64,000 bases of DNA from Streptomyces muensis (GTDB lineage: Bacteria > Actinomycetota > Actinomycetes > Streptomycetales > Streptomycetaceae). Numbering within the stretch: position 1 is the stretch's first letter; each line of letters starts with the position of its first letter. The notes under the pieces were generated by a model. It was not told the origin of the DNA. It saw only the letters and a list, made by a program, of their open reading frames with translations, and made no database searches. The stretch spans positions 60,493 to 124,492 of the forward strand of contig NZ_JAKEIP010000003.1 in NCBI RefSeq assembly GCF_021474425.1, given 5' to 3'. Shown here one piece after another: positions 31,417 through 39,561 of the stretch. Position numbers and translations under genes: made by a program.

Positions 31417-31851
31417 ATGAACGTCGTCACCAGGACGCTTCTCGTCGCGACGGCAACTCTGGCGGGACTGGCGGGCACGGCGCTGCCGGCCGCGTCGGCC
31501 GCCGCCGTCGAGCCCGCAGCCGCCGCGGCACGGTGCTCGGTCAAGGCCTGGGGCCACCAGGGCCACTACAAGTGCGGCACGGACCTGAAGGCCGGCTACA
31601 TCGACTGGAACAGGGACGGCCGCACCGACGAAGTCTTCGTGATCGCTCCGAACCGCACGATCTGGCACACGTGGAAGAACGCCGGCGGCTGGAAGGAGAT
31701 GCCGGGCAGCGGCCGTGCCGACGACATGCTGGGGGCCAACGGCACCGGCGACCCGCGCCGTTGTGTCGTCGTCTACGTGAACAGGGGCTACCACTACTGG
31801 CAGAACTGCCACTACAACGGCAAGTGGCACAACTGGACCACCAGCGGCTGA
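31417..31851 (+). CDS. Secreted Trp-rich protein with propeller-like repeats
   Basis: A 144-residue protein with a signal peptide of about 35 residues. The mature part contains repeating strand-turn units (DWNRDGRTDEVFVIAPNRTIWHTWKNAGGWKEMPG and RGYHYWQNCHYNGKWHNWT), similar to blades of PLL/fucolectin-like propellers and to FG-GAP Asp-rich loops. It is too short for a full propeller, so it may assemble from several chains. ATG 31417 has GGAGG upstream, and the gene follows the preceding secreted-protein gene after 29 bases, probably in one transcript. Confidence 0.68.
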   Translation: MNVVTRTLLVATATLAGLAGTALPAASAAAVEPAAAAARCSVKAWGHQGHYKCGTDLKAGYIDWNRDGRTDEVFVIAPNRTIWHTWKNAGGWKEMPGSGRADDMLGANGTGDPRRCVVVYVNRGYHYWQNCHYNGKWHNWTTSG

Positions 31852-31883
31852 CGCACCTCCCTCCAGCCACGACTCGCGAATGC

Positions 31884-31921
31884 CGGGCCCCGGGATGTCA
31901 TGACAGACACCCCGGGGCCCG
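31884..31921. terminator. Strong hairpin after the secreted-protein pair
   Basis: CGGGCCCCGGG (31884-31894) pairs perfectly with CCCGGGGCCCG (31911-31921) around a 16-base loop, about 33 bases after the stop at 31851. It is a likely factor-independent or pausing terminator for that transcript. Confidence 0.8.
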
Positions 31922-32244
31922 GTGGCGTGCGTGTGCGTACCCGGAGCAAGGCCTCGACGTCACAGGCGCTCACCGCCCACCGGACCTGTGAGCCGCGCGC
32001 CCGGCCCGGCCACCAGAACCGTGCCGTCGGCCATACCTCCCGAATCACCCCGTCGGCGTACAGCACGGACCGCTCTGTTGACGCGTCAACGCCCGTACCT
32101 CCGGCGTCCCGTCGGAGTACCTGATCAACGGTCTTGCTGATCATTCACCCCGCCACGGCCGTGTCGATCTTCCGACGTGTCGTTGGTCGTAGTGCGCCGG
32201 CCGGGACGGCCGGCAACCGATCCAGCGGAAGGAAACCGACACAG
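31922..32244. other. Intergenic stretch without a supported gene
   Basis: These 323 bases lie between the terminator hairpin and the next secreted-protein gene. No gene is supported. Two short perfect palindromes are visible, TTGACGCGTCAA (32078-32089) and GCCGGCCGGGACGGCCGGC-like pairing near 32195-32215; the first could be an operator. Confidence 0.45.
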
Positions 32245-32622
32245 ATGTACGGCACGCGGCGCATGGCGGTAGTGGCCTCGATCGTGGGGATGCTCATGGC
32301 TGTTCCCGCCGGCATGGCGACGGCCCATGCCGGTGACGGCGACGCGGGGGCGGGCGGTGTGCTGTCCAACCTCTCCGGCCGGAACTCCTCCGGTCACGCC
32401 AACCTCTGCGGGACCGGCAAGGTGGCGCTCTTCAAGGAGCGCACCTGTGTGGCCGAGGACGACGGCAAGGGGGGCGGCGACCAGGCGGGCCCCAGCGGCG
32501 GCGTCCTGTCCAACCTGCTCTTCGCCCGTAACGCCTCGGGACACAGCAACAACTGCGGCAACGAGACGGTGGCCGTGTTCAGCAACACCACCTGCATCAC
32601 CGAGGACCGTTCCGGCCACTGA
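32245..32622 (+). CDS. Small secreted protein with two near-identical repeats (chaplin-like)
   Basis: A 125-residue protein with a signal peptide ending near residue 29 (ATAHA). The rest is two 36-residue repeats (37-72 and 85-120), each with GGVLSNL, a Ser/Asn-Gly-His stretch, a Cys-Gly, a hydrophobic VALF/VAVF strand and a second Cys 13 residues after the first, then ED. GVLS plus N-x-CG plus a closing Cys recalls the chaplin domain of aerial-hypha surface proteins, but spacing and length differ. A surface-structural or toxin-like role is possible. ATG 32245 follows GGAAGGA. Confidence 0.65.
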   Translation: MYGTRRMAVVASIVGMLMAVPAGMATAHAGDGDAGAGGVLSNLSGRNSSGHANLCGTGKVALFKERTCVAEDDGKGGGDQAGPSGGVLSNLLFARNASGHSNNCGNETVAVFSNTTCITEDRSGH

Positions 32623-32657
32623 GCAGTCTCACCGACTCAGCCAAGAGAGGGGCCACG

Positions 32658-33854
32658 ATGTCGACAACTTCCCTGTGCGTGGGCGTAGTAGCGCCTTTGA
32701 CGGGTCGACTGGCCCCTCTCGGGTCACCGTTGTCGTACGTCCTGCGCAGGCTCGCACCCCGGCTCGCGCACGTGCGTAACCGCGGCCGCCGCTACGACGT
32801 GACCATCGCGGTACGAGACAGCCGTTCGGATCCTGACGCGGCCCGGCAGGCCGTGCACGACCTGGCCGACGCCGACGGAGCGAACGTCGTGCTCACCATG
32901 GCCGGCACCCGGGTCCTGCCCGCCGTCACCGACGCCTGCGAAGAGGCCCGGGTCCCCTGCGTGTCGACCACGTTCCCCTGGCAGGCGTACGTCCATACCC
33001 GCGGCGCCGGGCCCGGCCACCGTTTCCGGTGGACGTACCACTTCGCGTGGGGGCTGGACGACATCGCGGCCGTCTTCGCCGACCTGTGGGAGCGCGTGGA
33101 CGGGCGAGGTGCCGTCGGGTGCCTGTGGAACGACGATCTGCAGGGCGGGCTGCTGCGGCACGACCGGTACGGTTTCGCTCCGGTGACGTCCCCGCGCGGG
33201 CACACCCTGGTCGACCTGGGCGCCTACCGGGAACCCGCCGACGACTTCCGCACACAGGTCAGCCGCATGCGGGAACACGGCGCCGACCTCGTCACCAGTG
33301 CAGCCACCGCCACCGACCTGGCCCTCTTCCACCGCCAGGCCCGCGAGACAGGGCTGCGCCCGCGACTGATCACCTGCTCACGCTGGCTGACCTACCCGCA
33401 CACCCACACCACCCCCGCCTCCGACGTCCACAGCGAACTCGCCGACGCGGGCGTGGCCACCCTGGTCTACTGGAGCCCCGACCACCCCTACCGCTCCAGC
33501 CTGGACGGCACCACGTGCGCCGAGCTCGCCCACGCCTACCAGCAGGACACCGGCGCGGCCTGGCTCCAGCCCCTCGGCCTGGCCCACTCCCTCCTGGAGA
33601 CGGCCCACCACGCTCTCGCCATCGCGGACGACCCCACCGACCGGGCCTCCGTCGCGCAGGCTCTCGCCGGCACCAGCCTCGACACCATCGCCGGCCGCCT
33701 CGACTGGACCCGAGGGCCGACGCCCAACATCGCCCTGCTCCCCCTGGTCGGCGGGCAGTGGCACCACGGCAGAGAGGGCCCCCGGCTCGCCGTCGTCAGC
33801 AACCGCGCGCATCCGGGCGTACCGCTCACCGGCGAGCTCGCACCGGCGCGGTGA
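32658..33854 (+). CDS. Cytoplasmic solute-binding-like protein (type I periplasmic binding fold)
   Basis: A 398-residue protein resembling branched-chain amino acid ABC binding proteins. GVVAPLTGRLAPLG opens the first lobe, NVVLTMAGTRVLPAVTDACEEARVPCVSTTFPW is the typical hinge, and RMREHGADLVTSAATATDLALFHRQARETGLRPRLI is in the second lobe. It has neither a signal peptide nor a lipobox, and no permease or ATPase gene is near, so it is probably a cytoplasmic ligand sensor or an enzyme-like descendant. ATG 32658 follows GAGAGG. Confidence 0.75.
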   Translation: MSTTSLCVGVVAPLTGRLAPLGSPLSYVLRRLAPRLAHVRNRGRRYDVTIAVRDSRSDPDAARQAVHDLADADGANVVLTMAGTRVLPAVTDACEEARVPCVSTTFPWQAYVHTRGAGPGHRFRWTYHFAWGLDDIAAVFADLWERVDGRGAVGCLWNDDLQGGLLRHDRYGFAPVTSPRGHTLVDLGAYREPADDFRTQVSRMREHGADLVTSAATATDLALFHRQARETGLRPRLITCSRWLTYPHTHTTPASDVHSELADAGVATLVYWSPDHPYRSSLDGTTCAELAHAYQQDTGAAWLQPLGLAHSLLETAHHALAIADDPTDRASVAQALAGTSLDTIAGRLDWTRGPTPNIALLPLVGGQWHHGREGPRLAVVSNRAHPGVPLTGELAPAR

Positions 33855-33982
33855 CGCCCACCCGAACCACGCGTCGCCCAGGCCCCCCGTGAACGTGAAG
33901 AACCCTAGATCGAGCATGGGTACGGCCGTGGCGGAATCAGCTCCGCCAGGCGGTCGGCGACCCGACCGTCACCGGCACGCCG

Positions 33983-34519
33983 TCAGGTGTCGCGTGCCCC
34001 TTCGGCATCCACGACCCAGCCCAGCGGGTGCGGCCCCTGATCGTCCGGCGCCGGCGCGAGAGGTTCACCGCCCGCCTCGTTGAAGGCGGTCAGCGCCTCG
34101 ATCAGGGTCAGGCGTTGCGTCGGTGTGAGCCGTTCGACGATCGCGGCGATCTCGGCGCGTCGTCGGGCGGTCACGTCCTCGACGATGCGCCGGCCCTCAC
34201 CAGTGAGTCTCAGCAGTGTCTCGCGGCGATTGCCGGGGTTGGTCTGCCGGTCGGCGAGTCCGGCGGCGATCAATCGGTCGACCATCCGCATCGCCGTGGA
34301 GGGAGCGACCTGGAGCAGGTCGGCGAGCCCGACCAGTTTCGTCGCCCCGCGGGTGGACAGCACCACCAGCATCCGCATCTGCGGCAGCGTCACGCGTTCC
34401 TCGACCGCGGCCAGGGAGCGGGCGGAGACGGCGACCAGCAGGCGCGAGGCGGTCAGCACCGCGCTCGTGACCGCATCGACGTCTTCCACAGCCTCAGGGC
34501 GGGTCTCGTACTCCGGCAT
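33983..34519 (-). CDS. MarR-family regulator
   Basis: A 178-residue protein with the MarR winged-helix core at about 40-140: VTLPQMRMLVVLSTRGATKLVGLADLLQVAPSTAMRMVDRLIAAGL, then the wing RQTNPGNRRETLLRLTGEGR. Such dimers repress nearby or self promoters and respond to small phenolic or oxidising signals. ATG 34519 has AAGGG upstream. The C-terminal 35 residues are not part of the usual fold. It is separate from the phosphatase gene upstream by 34 bases on the same strand, so both may share a transcript. Confidence 0.88.
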   Translation of the reverse strand: MPEYETRPEAVEDVDAVTSAVLTASRLLVAVSARSLAAVEERVTLPQMRMLVVLSTRGATKLVGLADLLQVAPSTAMRMVDRLIAAGLADRQTNPGNRRETLLRLTGEGRRIVEDVTARRRAEIAAIVERLTPTQRLTLIEALTAFNEAGGEPLAPAPDDQGPHPLGWVVDAEGARDT

Positions 34520-34553
34520 GCACCCTTTCTATCGCGCTGGAGTCCCAGGTCAC

Positions 34554-35648
34554 TCACTCGCCGGGAACAGGCTGTCCCGGTCCATGACCATGGCCGTGGT
34601 AGCGCAGCAGGAGCATCGCGGCGTCGTCGTGTGCCGGTGCGGCGACATGGTGCACGAGATCCTCGCGCAGTGCCTGCAGGGCATGGTGGGCGTCCGGGTC
34701 CTTCAGCAGGTGCGCACGCCCGGCCAGCGGGTAGAACCGGCCGCGGTCGTCGCGCGCTTCGGTGACACCATCGGTGTACAGCAGCAGTTGCTCGCCTGGC
34801 GCGAAGTCGACCCGGAACGGCTTGGGCCCGTCGGCCCCATGCGCGCCCAGGCCCAGCGGGAGCGCATAAGACGGGGGCTCCGGAAAGTCCGCCGTTCCGT
34901 CGCGGCGCACCAGCATCGGGGCTGGATGGCCGTAATTGAGGAAGACGGCCTCGTGGTCCGCGCCGATCTCCACGAGGATCGCCGTGACGAACTTCTCCCC
35001 TTCCAACTCCCGTGCCACGCTGCGCTCCAAGCGTTCGCCCAGTCCGACCAGGTCGGCCTCGTCATGGGCGGCCTCCCGAAAGGCGCCGAGCACCACCGCG
35101 GCCGTCTCCACGGCAGCCAGCCCCTTGCCCTGTACATCGCCCACGATCACCCGGACACCGTGCGGGGAGGCCACCACCTCGTACAGATCCCCGCCGATGC
35201 GCGCCTCCGCCACGGCCGACGTGTACGACACAGCGGCCTGCAACGGTCCCGCGGTCAACGGCACCGGCCGCAGCAGGACCCGCTGGGCCAGCTCCGCGAT
35301 CGACCGCACACTGGCCAGTTCCGCCTCCCGGCGCGAGCGCATCACAGCCGCCGCGATCCCCGCGCCGGTCACCCCCACCACTGATCCCAGGGCCGCGAAG
35401 CCCCGGCGTTCCTCGAACAGCCCGTTGTACAGGCCGAGTCCGATGCACAACACCAGGGCCACCAGGCCGATCAGCGCGGTACGCCGCCAACCGCCGACGA
35501 GCCCGGAGAACGCCGGCCCGAGCGACACCAGCGGCAGCAGTCCCACGCCCGGGCCGGCCACGACGTCCACGCCCGCGACCGCGGCCATCATCGCGACCGG
35601 CATCCAGGACAGTGTCGTCCCGCTCGGTGGCGGGTTCTTGTCGGTCAC
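34554..35648 (-). CDS. Membrane PP2C/SpoIIE-type serine phosphatase
   Basis: A 364-residue protein. About four hydrophobic segments (15-105) form a membrane anchor, then a SpoIIE phosphatase domain (about 135-350) follows with ARIGGDLYEVV, VIVGDVQGKGLAA, LYTDGVTEARD and APAHDDAAMLLL, which carry the metal-binding Asp residues. These enzymes usually dephosphorylate anti-anti-sigma factors. The start is GTG 35648, with GGGAG upstream; the frame continues to 35744 without a better site. It forms a likely unit with the MarR gene downstream. Confidence 0.88.
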   Translation of the reverse strand: MTDKNPPPSGTTLSWMPVAMMAAVAGVDVVAGPGVGLLPLVSLGPAFSGLVGGWRRTALIGLVALVLCIGLGLYNGLFEERRGFAALGSVVGVTGAGIAAAVMRSRREAELASVRSIAELAQRVLLRPVPLTAGPLQAAVSYTSAVAEARIGGDLYEVVASPHGVRVIVGDVQGKGLAAVETAAVVLGAFREAAHDEADLVGLGERLERSVARELEGEKFVTAILVEIGADHEAVFLNYGHPAPMLVRRDGTADFPEPPSYALPLGLGAHGADGPKPFRVDFAPGEQLLLYTDGVTEARDDRGRFYPLAGRAHLLKDPDAHHALQALREDLVHHVAAPAHDDAAMLLLRYHGHGHGPGQPVPGE

Positions 35649-35955
35649 GGCGTACTCCCGGTGCGGCCGGCAACACTGGAAGGTCGCCTTGCCCAGGCAC
35701 CCCTCCCCCACCTTTAGACTATGCAAATATCGCTCACGCGACACGGCTTCCGCGCCGGGCCTTTATCCAATCGAGTCCGAGAGCCGACGATTCCGGACTC
35801 CGGGCGAAGGGGTTTGTTGAGATGGCGGGGGACGCTGCCCCCCACCGACCTTCCGCTCGATGCTCATGGGCCGGGCGTCCTGGCGTTGGCCGTTCGCCCC
35901 TGTCAGGTCTTGCTCCGCGCCCGTCGGCGTCGCCGGCCTGGCGGACGGGGTGGCG
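35649..35955. other. Promoter-bearing intergenic region
   Basis: These 307 bases lie upstream of the phosphatase gene and downstream of the reductase-like gene, both on the minus strand. An A/T-rich patch near 35714-35735 (TAGACTATGCAAATATCG) stands out and is a likely promoter for the phosphatase gene. No gene is supported. Confidence 0.45.
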
Positions 35956-36561
35956 TCACGCAGGGACGCCGAGCGGCGGGTGCTCGAGCACGCGGGGCTT
36001 GTACTCGACCAGCTGGATGCGGCCGTCGAAGGTGCGGTGCTCGATCATCTCGAGGGCGACGTCCGGATAGCCGTCGTAGATGCGCTCTTCGCCCGTGGCC
36101 CCGGTGATCACCGGGAACATCACGACCCGGAAGCGGTCGACGAGTCCGGCTCGTAGCAGCGACCGGCTCAGGCTGAGGCTGCCGATCGTGCTGAGGAGCC
36201 CAGAGCCACTCGACTTCATGGCGCGGACCGTCTCGACGGCGTCATCGCGGACGAGCGTGGAGTTGGCCCACGTCAGTGGCTCCTCGAGTGAGGAGGAGAA
36301 CACCACCTTGGACGCTTGCGTGAGCTCGTCGACGGACGCCTCTTCTTCTGGCCGGAACTCGTCCTGGCCACTCGGGACCTCGCCTGCGGCGAAGCCCGAC
36401 ATCAGGCGGTAGGTGTTCGCTCCCATCAGGTAGGTGGCCTCGGGCTGCTTGCCGAGCCACGCGAGGTACTCCGGGCCCTCGAGGCCCCAGAACCCGGGCC
36501 ATCCCTCTCCCGAGGCGTAGCCGTCGAGGGAGGTGATGAAGTCGACGAGAAGCTCCGACAT
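35956..36561 (-). CDS. RibD C-terminal/dihydrofolate-reductase-like protein
   Basis: A 201-residue protein of the RibD-C/DHFR superfamily. MSELLVDFITSLDGYASG opens the fold, TYLMGANTYRLMSGFA is the second block, KVVFSSSLEEPLTWANSTL the third, and LSTIGSLSLSRSLLRAGLVDRFRVVMFPVITG the nucleotide-side block. It probably uses NADPH, but the substrate is unknown; such stand-alone copies are common in actinobacteria. ATG 36561 follows AAGGA. Confidence 0.88.
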   Translation of the reverse strand: MSELLVDFITSLDGYASGEGWPGFWGLEGPEYLAWLGKQPEATYLMGANTYRLMSGFAAGEVPSGQDEFRPEEEASVDELTQASKVVFSSSLEEPLTWANSTLVRDDAVETVRAMKSSGSGLLSTIGSLSLSRSLLRAGLVDRFRVVMFPVITGATGEERIYDGYPDVALEMIEHRTFDGRIQLVEYKPRVLEHPPLGVPA

Positions 36562-37090
36562 GGCGGTGTCCTTTCCTTGGGTGTCACGAGCTTGGACCGG
36601 CCGGGAGCCACAAACTCATCGGCCGCGCCGTGGGGTAACGAGGAAACGCATGACGTTGCAGCCGATCAGGTCGGCGGAGCGGCCCTGTTTCGGCGGGCCG
36701 GGGCCTGGAGAACTGGCCAGTCCGCCCTCGGGCGCGCATTGAGGTGGAGGGACGGACCGGCTCAGTGTTGGGCTTGGCCACCCACGCCGCGACGCCAGCC
36801 GGTAACCCGCCTCGCCCTCGAAGCGTTGCCGCCTGGCGGTCGGGGAATACGGATCGTGCACGACCGACCCAAAGAGCGCAGGCGCACGGTGCGCGCGCTC
36901 GACGTGGCCCCTGCCTCGGTGCATGGGCCGGGCTCGCGTACACCGAGTCATCCCCGGCCGGTGTCGACGTCAGGGTCATCAGCGAGGCCGGCGTTCATCT
37001 CCCTGACTCGCTGGGCGCCCCGGTGCTGCCGAAGACTCCTCATGCCGTCCGGCCCGGACCCGTTGGCGATCTCGTGACGGCAGCGAGCCG
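36562..37090. other. Intergenic stretch without a supported gene
   Basis: These 529 bases have no frame with family-like composition or a ribosome site. Overlapping long frames in all phases reflect only the high GC content. The reductase-gene promoter should be near its right-hand start. Confidence 0.5.
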
Positions 37091-37897
37091 TTACTGGAAC
37101 AGATGCCGGTGCGATCGGCTCCATGCCAGTTTGCGTTCGAGGTCCTGCAGATAGCCTTCGGCCAACCATGTGGCCTGAGGCTGGTGGCCGGCGTCGGCCA
37201 GTCGGCGTACTTGATCGATGTTCTCCTGCTGTCCGTCGATGACGGCATCGACGATGCCCTCGGTGGAGGACAGGCCGTAGGCAGAGCAGAACAGTTCCAG
37301 GCGGTGTCGACGGTCGGGTGGTTCAGGGAAGTGCAGCCAGCGCATGCACTCGGCATCGTCACGGAAGGGCGCGACGTACTGCAGTGCGTAAGCCACATCG
37401 TGCAGGCGCGCCGCCGGGCGGGCGAAGTCCCAGTCGATGATTCCCACAGGTCGGCGCCCTTGCCACACCACGTTCCATGGACCGAAGTCGCCGTGGCAGA
37501 TCACGTCACCGGCGGCAGGCACGTGCGGCCCGACCGCCCAGGCGGCACCGGCCGGCGGGCAGAAGTCCGCGGTCGCGTCGTGATAGTCACGCAGCAACCG
37601 CGCGAAGGCGTTCAAGCCCTCGCCCTCCACGACCCCGGCCCAGCCCAGCGCTCCTGAATCGCCGTCGATGTAGCTCAGGACCTCACGGCCCTCCTCGTCG
37701 AACCCCAAAACCCTTGGAGCACACGGGAAACCCACCGCTTCCAGATGGCGCAGAAGAGCGTGCACTGTCTCGGTCCAGGGCTGAACGGGCCTGCGGACCG
37801 TGTCGCCGATCCGCACGACCTGCCGATGTGCCTGATCCTGCAACACAGCTTCGTCCTGCAACGCATCTTCGTTCGCCACCCGCGAGAGGCTACCCAC
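37091..37897 (-). CDS. APH/choline-kinase-like phosphotransferase
   Basis: A protein of about 268 residues with the aminoglycoside phosphotransferase core: VVRIGDTVRRP near the N-terminus, the catalytic HGDFGPWNVVW (about 130-140), and VGIIDWDFARPAARLHDVAYAL, whose DWD holds the metal ligands. It would phosphorylate a small hydroxylated molecule; resistance cannot be assumed. The start is unsure: GTG 37897, GTG 37879 and TTG 37930 are open, and none has a clear ribosome site. Confidence 0.82.
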   Translation of the reverse strand: MGSLSRVANEDALQDEAVLQDQAHRQVVRIGDTVRRPVQPWTETVHALLRHLEAVGFPCAPRVLGFDEEGREVLSYIDGDSGALGWAGVVEGEGLNAFARLLRDYHDATADFCPPAGAAWAVGPHVPAAGDVICHGDFGPWNVVWQGRRPVGIIDWDFARPAARLHDVAYALQYVAPFRDDAECMRWLHFPEPPDRRHRLELFCSAYGLSSTEGIVDAVIDGQQENIDQVRRLADAGHQPQATWLAEGYLQDLERKLAWSRSHRHLFQ

Positions 37898-38136
37898 GAG
37901 TGGGGGCGGTGTGAGGATGCGGGCCCGCAAGAGACCTGGTCCGTAACCAGCGCGGATGCCAGTCGCTGGAGTGGATCCGACAGGCCGAGCAGGACGCGCC
38001 GCAGCCCGTGAAGAGCTTCGCCGGTTTCCTCCGCCATGTACCGCCGAGGCGCGTTCCGCCTCCTCCGGATACGCAATCCCACCGGGCCGTGATCTTCGTT
38101 GTCAGTGCACCGGTTTCAGACAACGGCCGCGACACT

Positions 38137-38604
38137 ATGACAGTGGACGCGAATGACGAGGCCTGCGATCAACAGTTGCCCCTGCCTCCAAGACCGGTTC
38201 TGCCAGACATGGCTGCGGCACGCGGTCGGGGGCCGGCTGACGTTGTCGAGGCCCATTGGCAGTCACTACGGCTCAGCTGGAAATGGAGGCATGCAGTGCA
38301 CTTGATCCGCTCGCCTGGACGCCCATATCCAGGCATCGTTGCGCTGCTGGAGGCTGCTGCCGCTCAACCACGACTCCGGCGACTGTATCCGTTCACCAGC
38401 CACTTCGCCCTTGTCTTCAGCAGCTCCACCAGCTACCCCTGGACTCTGCAGGCCGGATCGATCGAACCCCTGCACAACGGACGGTTCAAGGTTCGCCGAC
38501 ACCGTCCTTTCGCCGTGATCGGCGAAGTCGAGACCGCCGAAGAGGCTGTGGCCCTGGTGCTTGAGCTCCTGCCCACCGACCCCGAGCCCGTCATCACCGC
38601 CTAG
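38137..38604 (+). CDS. DUF6193-like protein
   Basis: A 155-residue protein. VVEAHWQSLRLSW, then the conserved AAAQPRLRRLYPFTSHFALVFSSSTSYPW and the tail GEVETAEEAVALVLELLP match my memory of DUF6193 (labelled natural product biosynthesis in databases). The family often accompanies conflict-type or peptide gene clusters in Streptomyces, but no role is proven. ATG 38137 is chosen; no strong ribosome site is visible. It precedes the big operon by 142 bases. Confidence 0.7.
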   Translation: MTVDANDEACDQQLPLPPRPVLPDMAAARGRGPADVVEAHWQSLRLSWKWRHAVHLIRSPGRPYPGIVALLEAAAAQPRLRRLYPFTSHFALVFSSSTSYPWTLQAGSIEPLHNGRFKVRRHRPFAVIGEVETAEEAVALVLELLPTDPEPVITA

Positions 38605-38746
38605 CGGACAAGCACGTGTGAGCGTGTGGCCACGCCCGTCGAGTCGGGGTCCCCGCAACGCCGCCCCGTCCTTCCGTACGGGACCCCTCCCGAGTCCCCG
38701 CCCGCACAATGGGCGCAGTCATTTCCCCCGGGCGAAGGGTGAGTTG

Positions 38747-38950
38747 ATGGCGGAGGAGAGCGTCGAGGTCGTGATCTCCGCGGACGGCACCGTGGAGGTG
38801 CACGTCCAGGGGGTCTCGGGCACGCGGTGTCTGCAGGACACCGACGAGTTGGTCCGGCTGCTCGGCGGGGCCGTTGAGCAGCAGGTGCTGACCGAGGAGG
38901 CCTACCAGCAGGAGGCGGCCGAGGAGCAGGACCGGCTGTGGCAGGGGTGA
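38747..38950 (+). CDS. DUF2997 small protein, first gene of the AAA/propeller operon
   Basis: A 67-residue protein: two strands (VEVVISADGTVEVHVQGVSGTRCLQDT), then a helix-rich acidic tail (LGGAVEQQVLTEEAYQQEAAEEQDRLWQG). It matches the small DUF2997 family, often found with DUF1257 and Ycf46-type ATPases. A single conserved Cys (C33 in GTRCLQDT) is notable. ATG 38747 has GAAGGG upstream. Its stop overlaps the next GTG in GTGA. It may be a substrate or tag-like partner of the activase and ATPase that follow. Confidence 0.8.
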   Translation: MAEESVEVVISADGTVEVHVQGVSGTRCLQDTDELVRLLGGAVEQQVLTEEAYQQEAAEEQDRLWQG

Positions 38951-39561
38951 GCGGCCTGGGCATGCCGTGGCGGCTGCATGCAGTCCTGCCCCGAAGTGCG
39001 GCCAACGGCCCGGGGGTCCGGTACGTCGTCTGGAGTCAGGGGTGCGCTCTGGGCTGCCCGGGCTGCTTCAATCCCGAGACTCACTCCGCGGCCGGCCCCG
39101 GTCTCGCGCGCGAGGTCGGCGAGGTGGCCGAGGAGGTGCTGGCCGACGCCGGGCGTCTTGAGGGCGTCACCCTGACCGGCGGCGAGCCGTTGGAGCAGCC
39201 TGCCGCGGTCGCCGCGTTCTGCGCCGAAGTACGGGCGCGCAGCGGCCTGTCGGTGATCGTGCTGACCGGGTTCACGCGCGCCGAGATCGAGTCGGACCCG
39301 GCCCGGTCGGCGGCCGTCGCCGACGCCGATCTGGTGATCGCCGGACGGTACAACGCGCGACTGCGGCTGGCCCGGGGCCTGCGTGGCTCGTCGAACAAGG
39401 AGTACTGGACACGCACCGGGCGCTACACGGCGGACGACCTGGACGCCGTACCGGAGTTGGAGATCACCGTCGCGGACGACGCGACGGTGACGTTCACCGG
39501 CATGGTCGCGCCGGGAGGGGAGTTCTTCAGTGCGGACCGAGGGCACCGTGGGCATCGCTGA
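38947..39561 (+). CDS. Radical-SAM activase-like 4Fe-4S protein (NrdG-like)
   Basis: A 204-residue protein with the radical SAM cluster motif CALGCPGC (C-x3-C-x2-C) at about residues 31-38, in the context VVWSQGCALGCPGCFNPETH, and the SAM-side motif TLTGGEPLEQ near 75. It resembles glycyl-radical activases such as NrdG, but no glycyl-radical enzyme is encoded nearby, so its target is probably another operon product. The start GTG 38947 lies in the stop of the DUF2997 gene; ATG 38962 is an alternative. It overlaps the next gene by 32 bases. Confidence 0.85.
   Translation: MSGLGMPWRLHAVLPRSAANGPGVRYVVWSQGCALGCPGCFNPETHSAAGPGLAREVGEVAEEVLADAGRLEGVTLTGGEPLEQPAAVAAFCAEVRARSGLSVIVLTGFTRAEIESDPARSAAVADADLVIAGRYNARLRLARGLRGSSNKEYWTRTGRYTADDLDAVPELEITVADDATVTFTGMVAPGGEFFSADRGHRGHR

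Noticed and set aside
37091..37897. Calling the APH-like gene an antibiotic resistance gene
   Set aside because: The kinase core is clear, but nothing shows the substrate, and many such proteins phosphorylate other metabolites.
20832..38604. A natural-product biosynthetic cluster, suggested by DUF6355 and DUF6193 family labels
   Set aside because: There are no synthase, NRPS, terpene or RiPP core genes nearby. The labels alone do not support a cluster.
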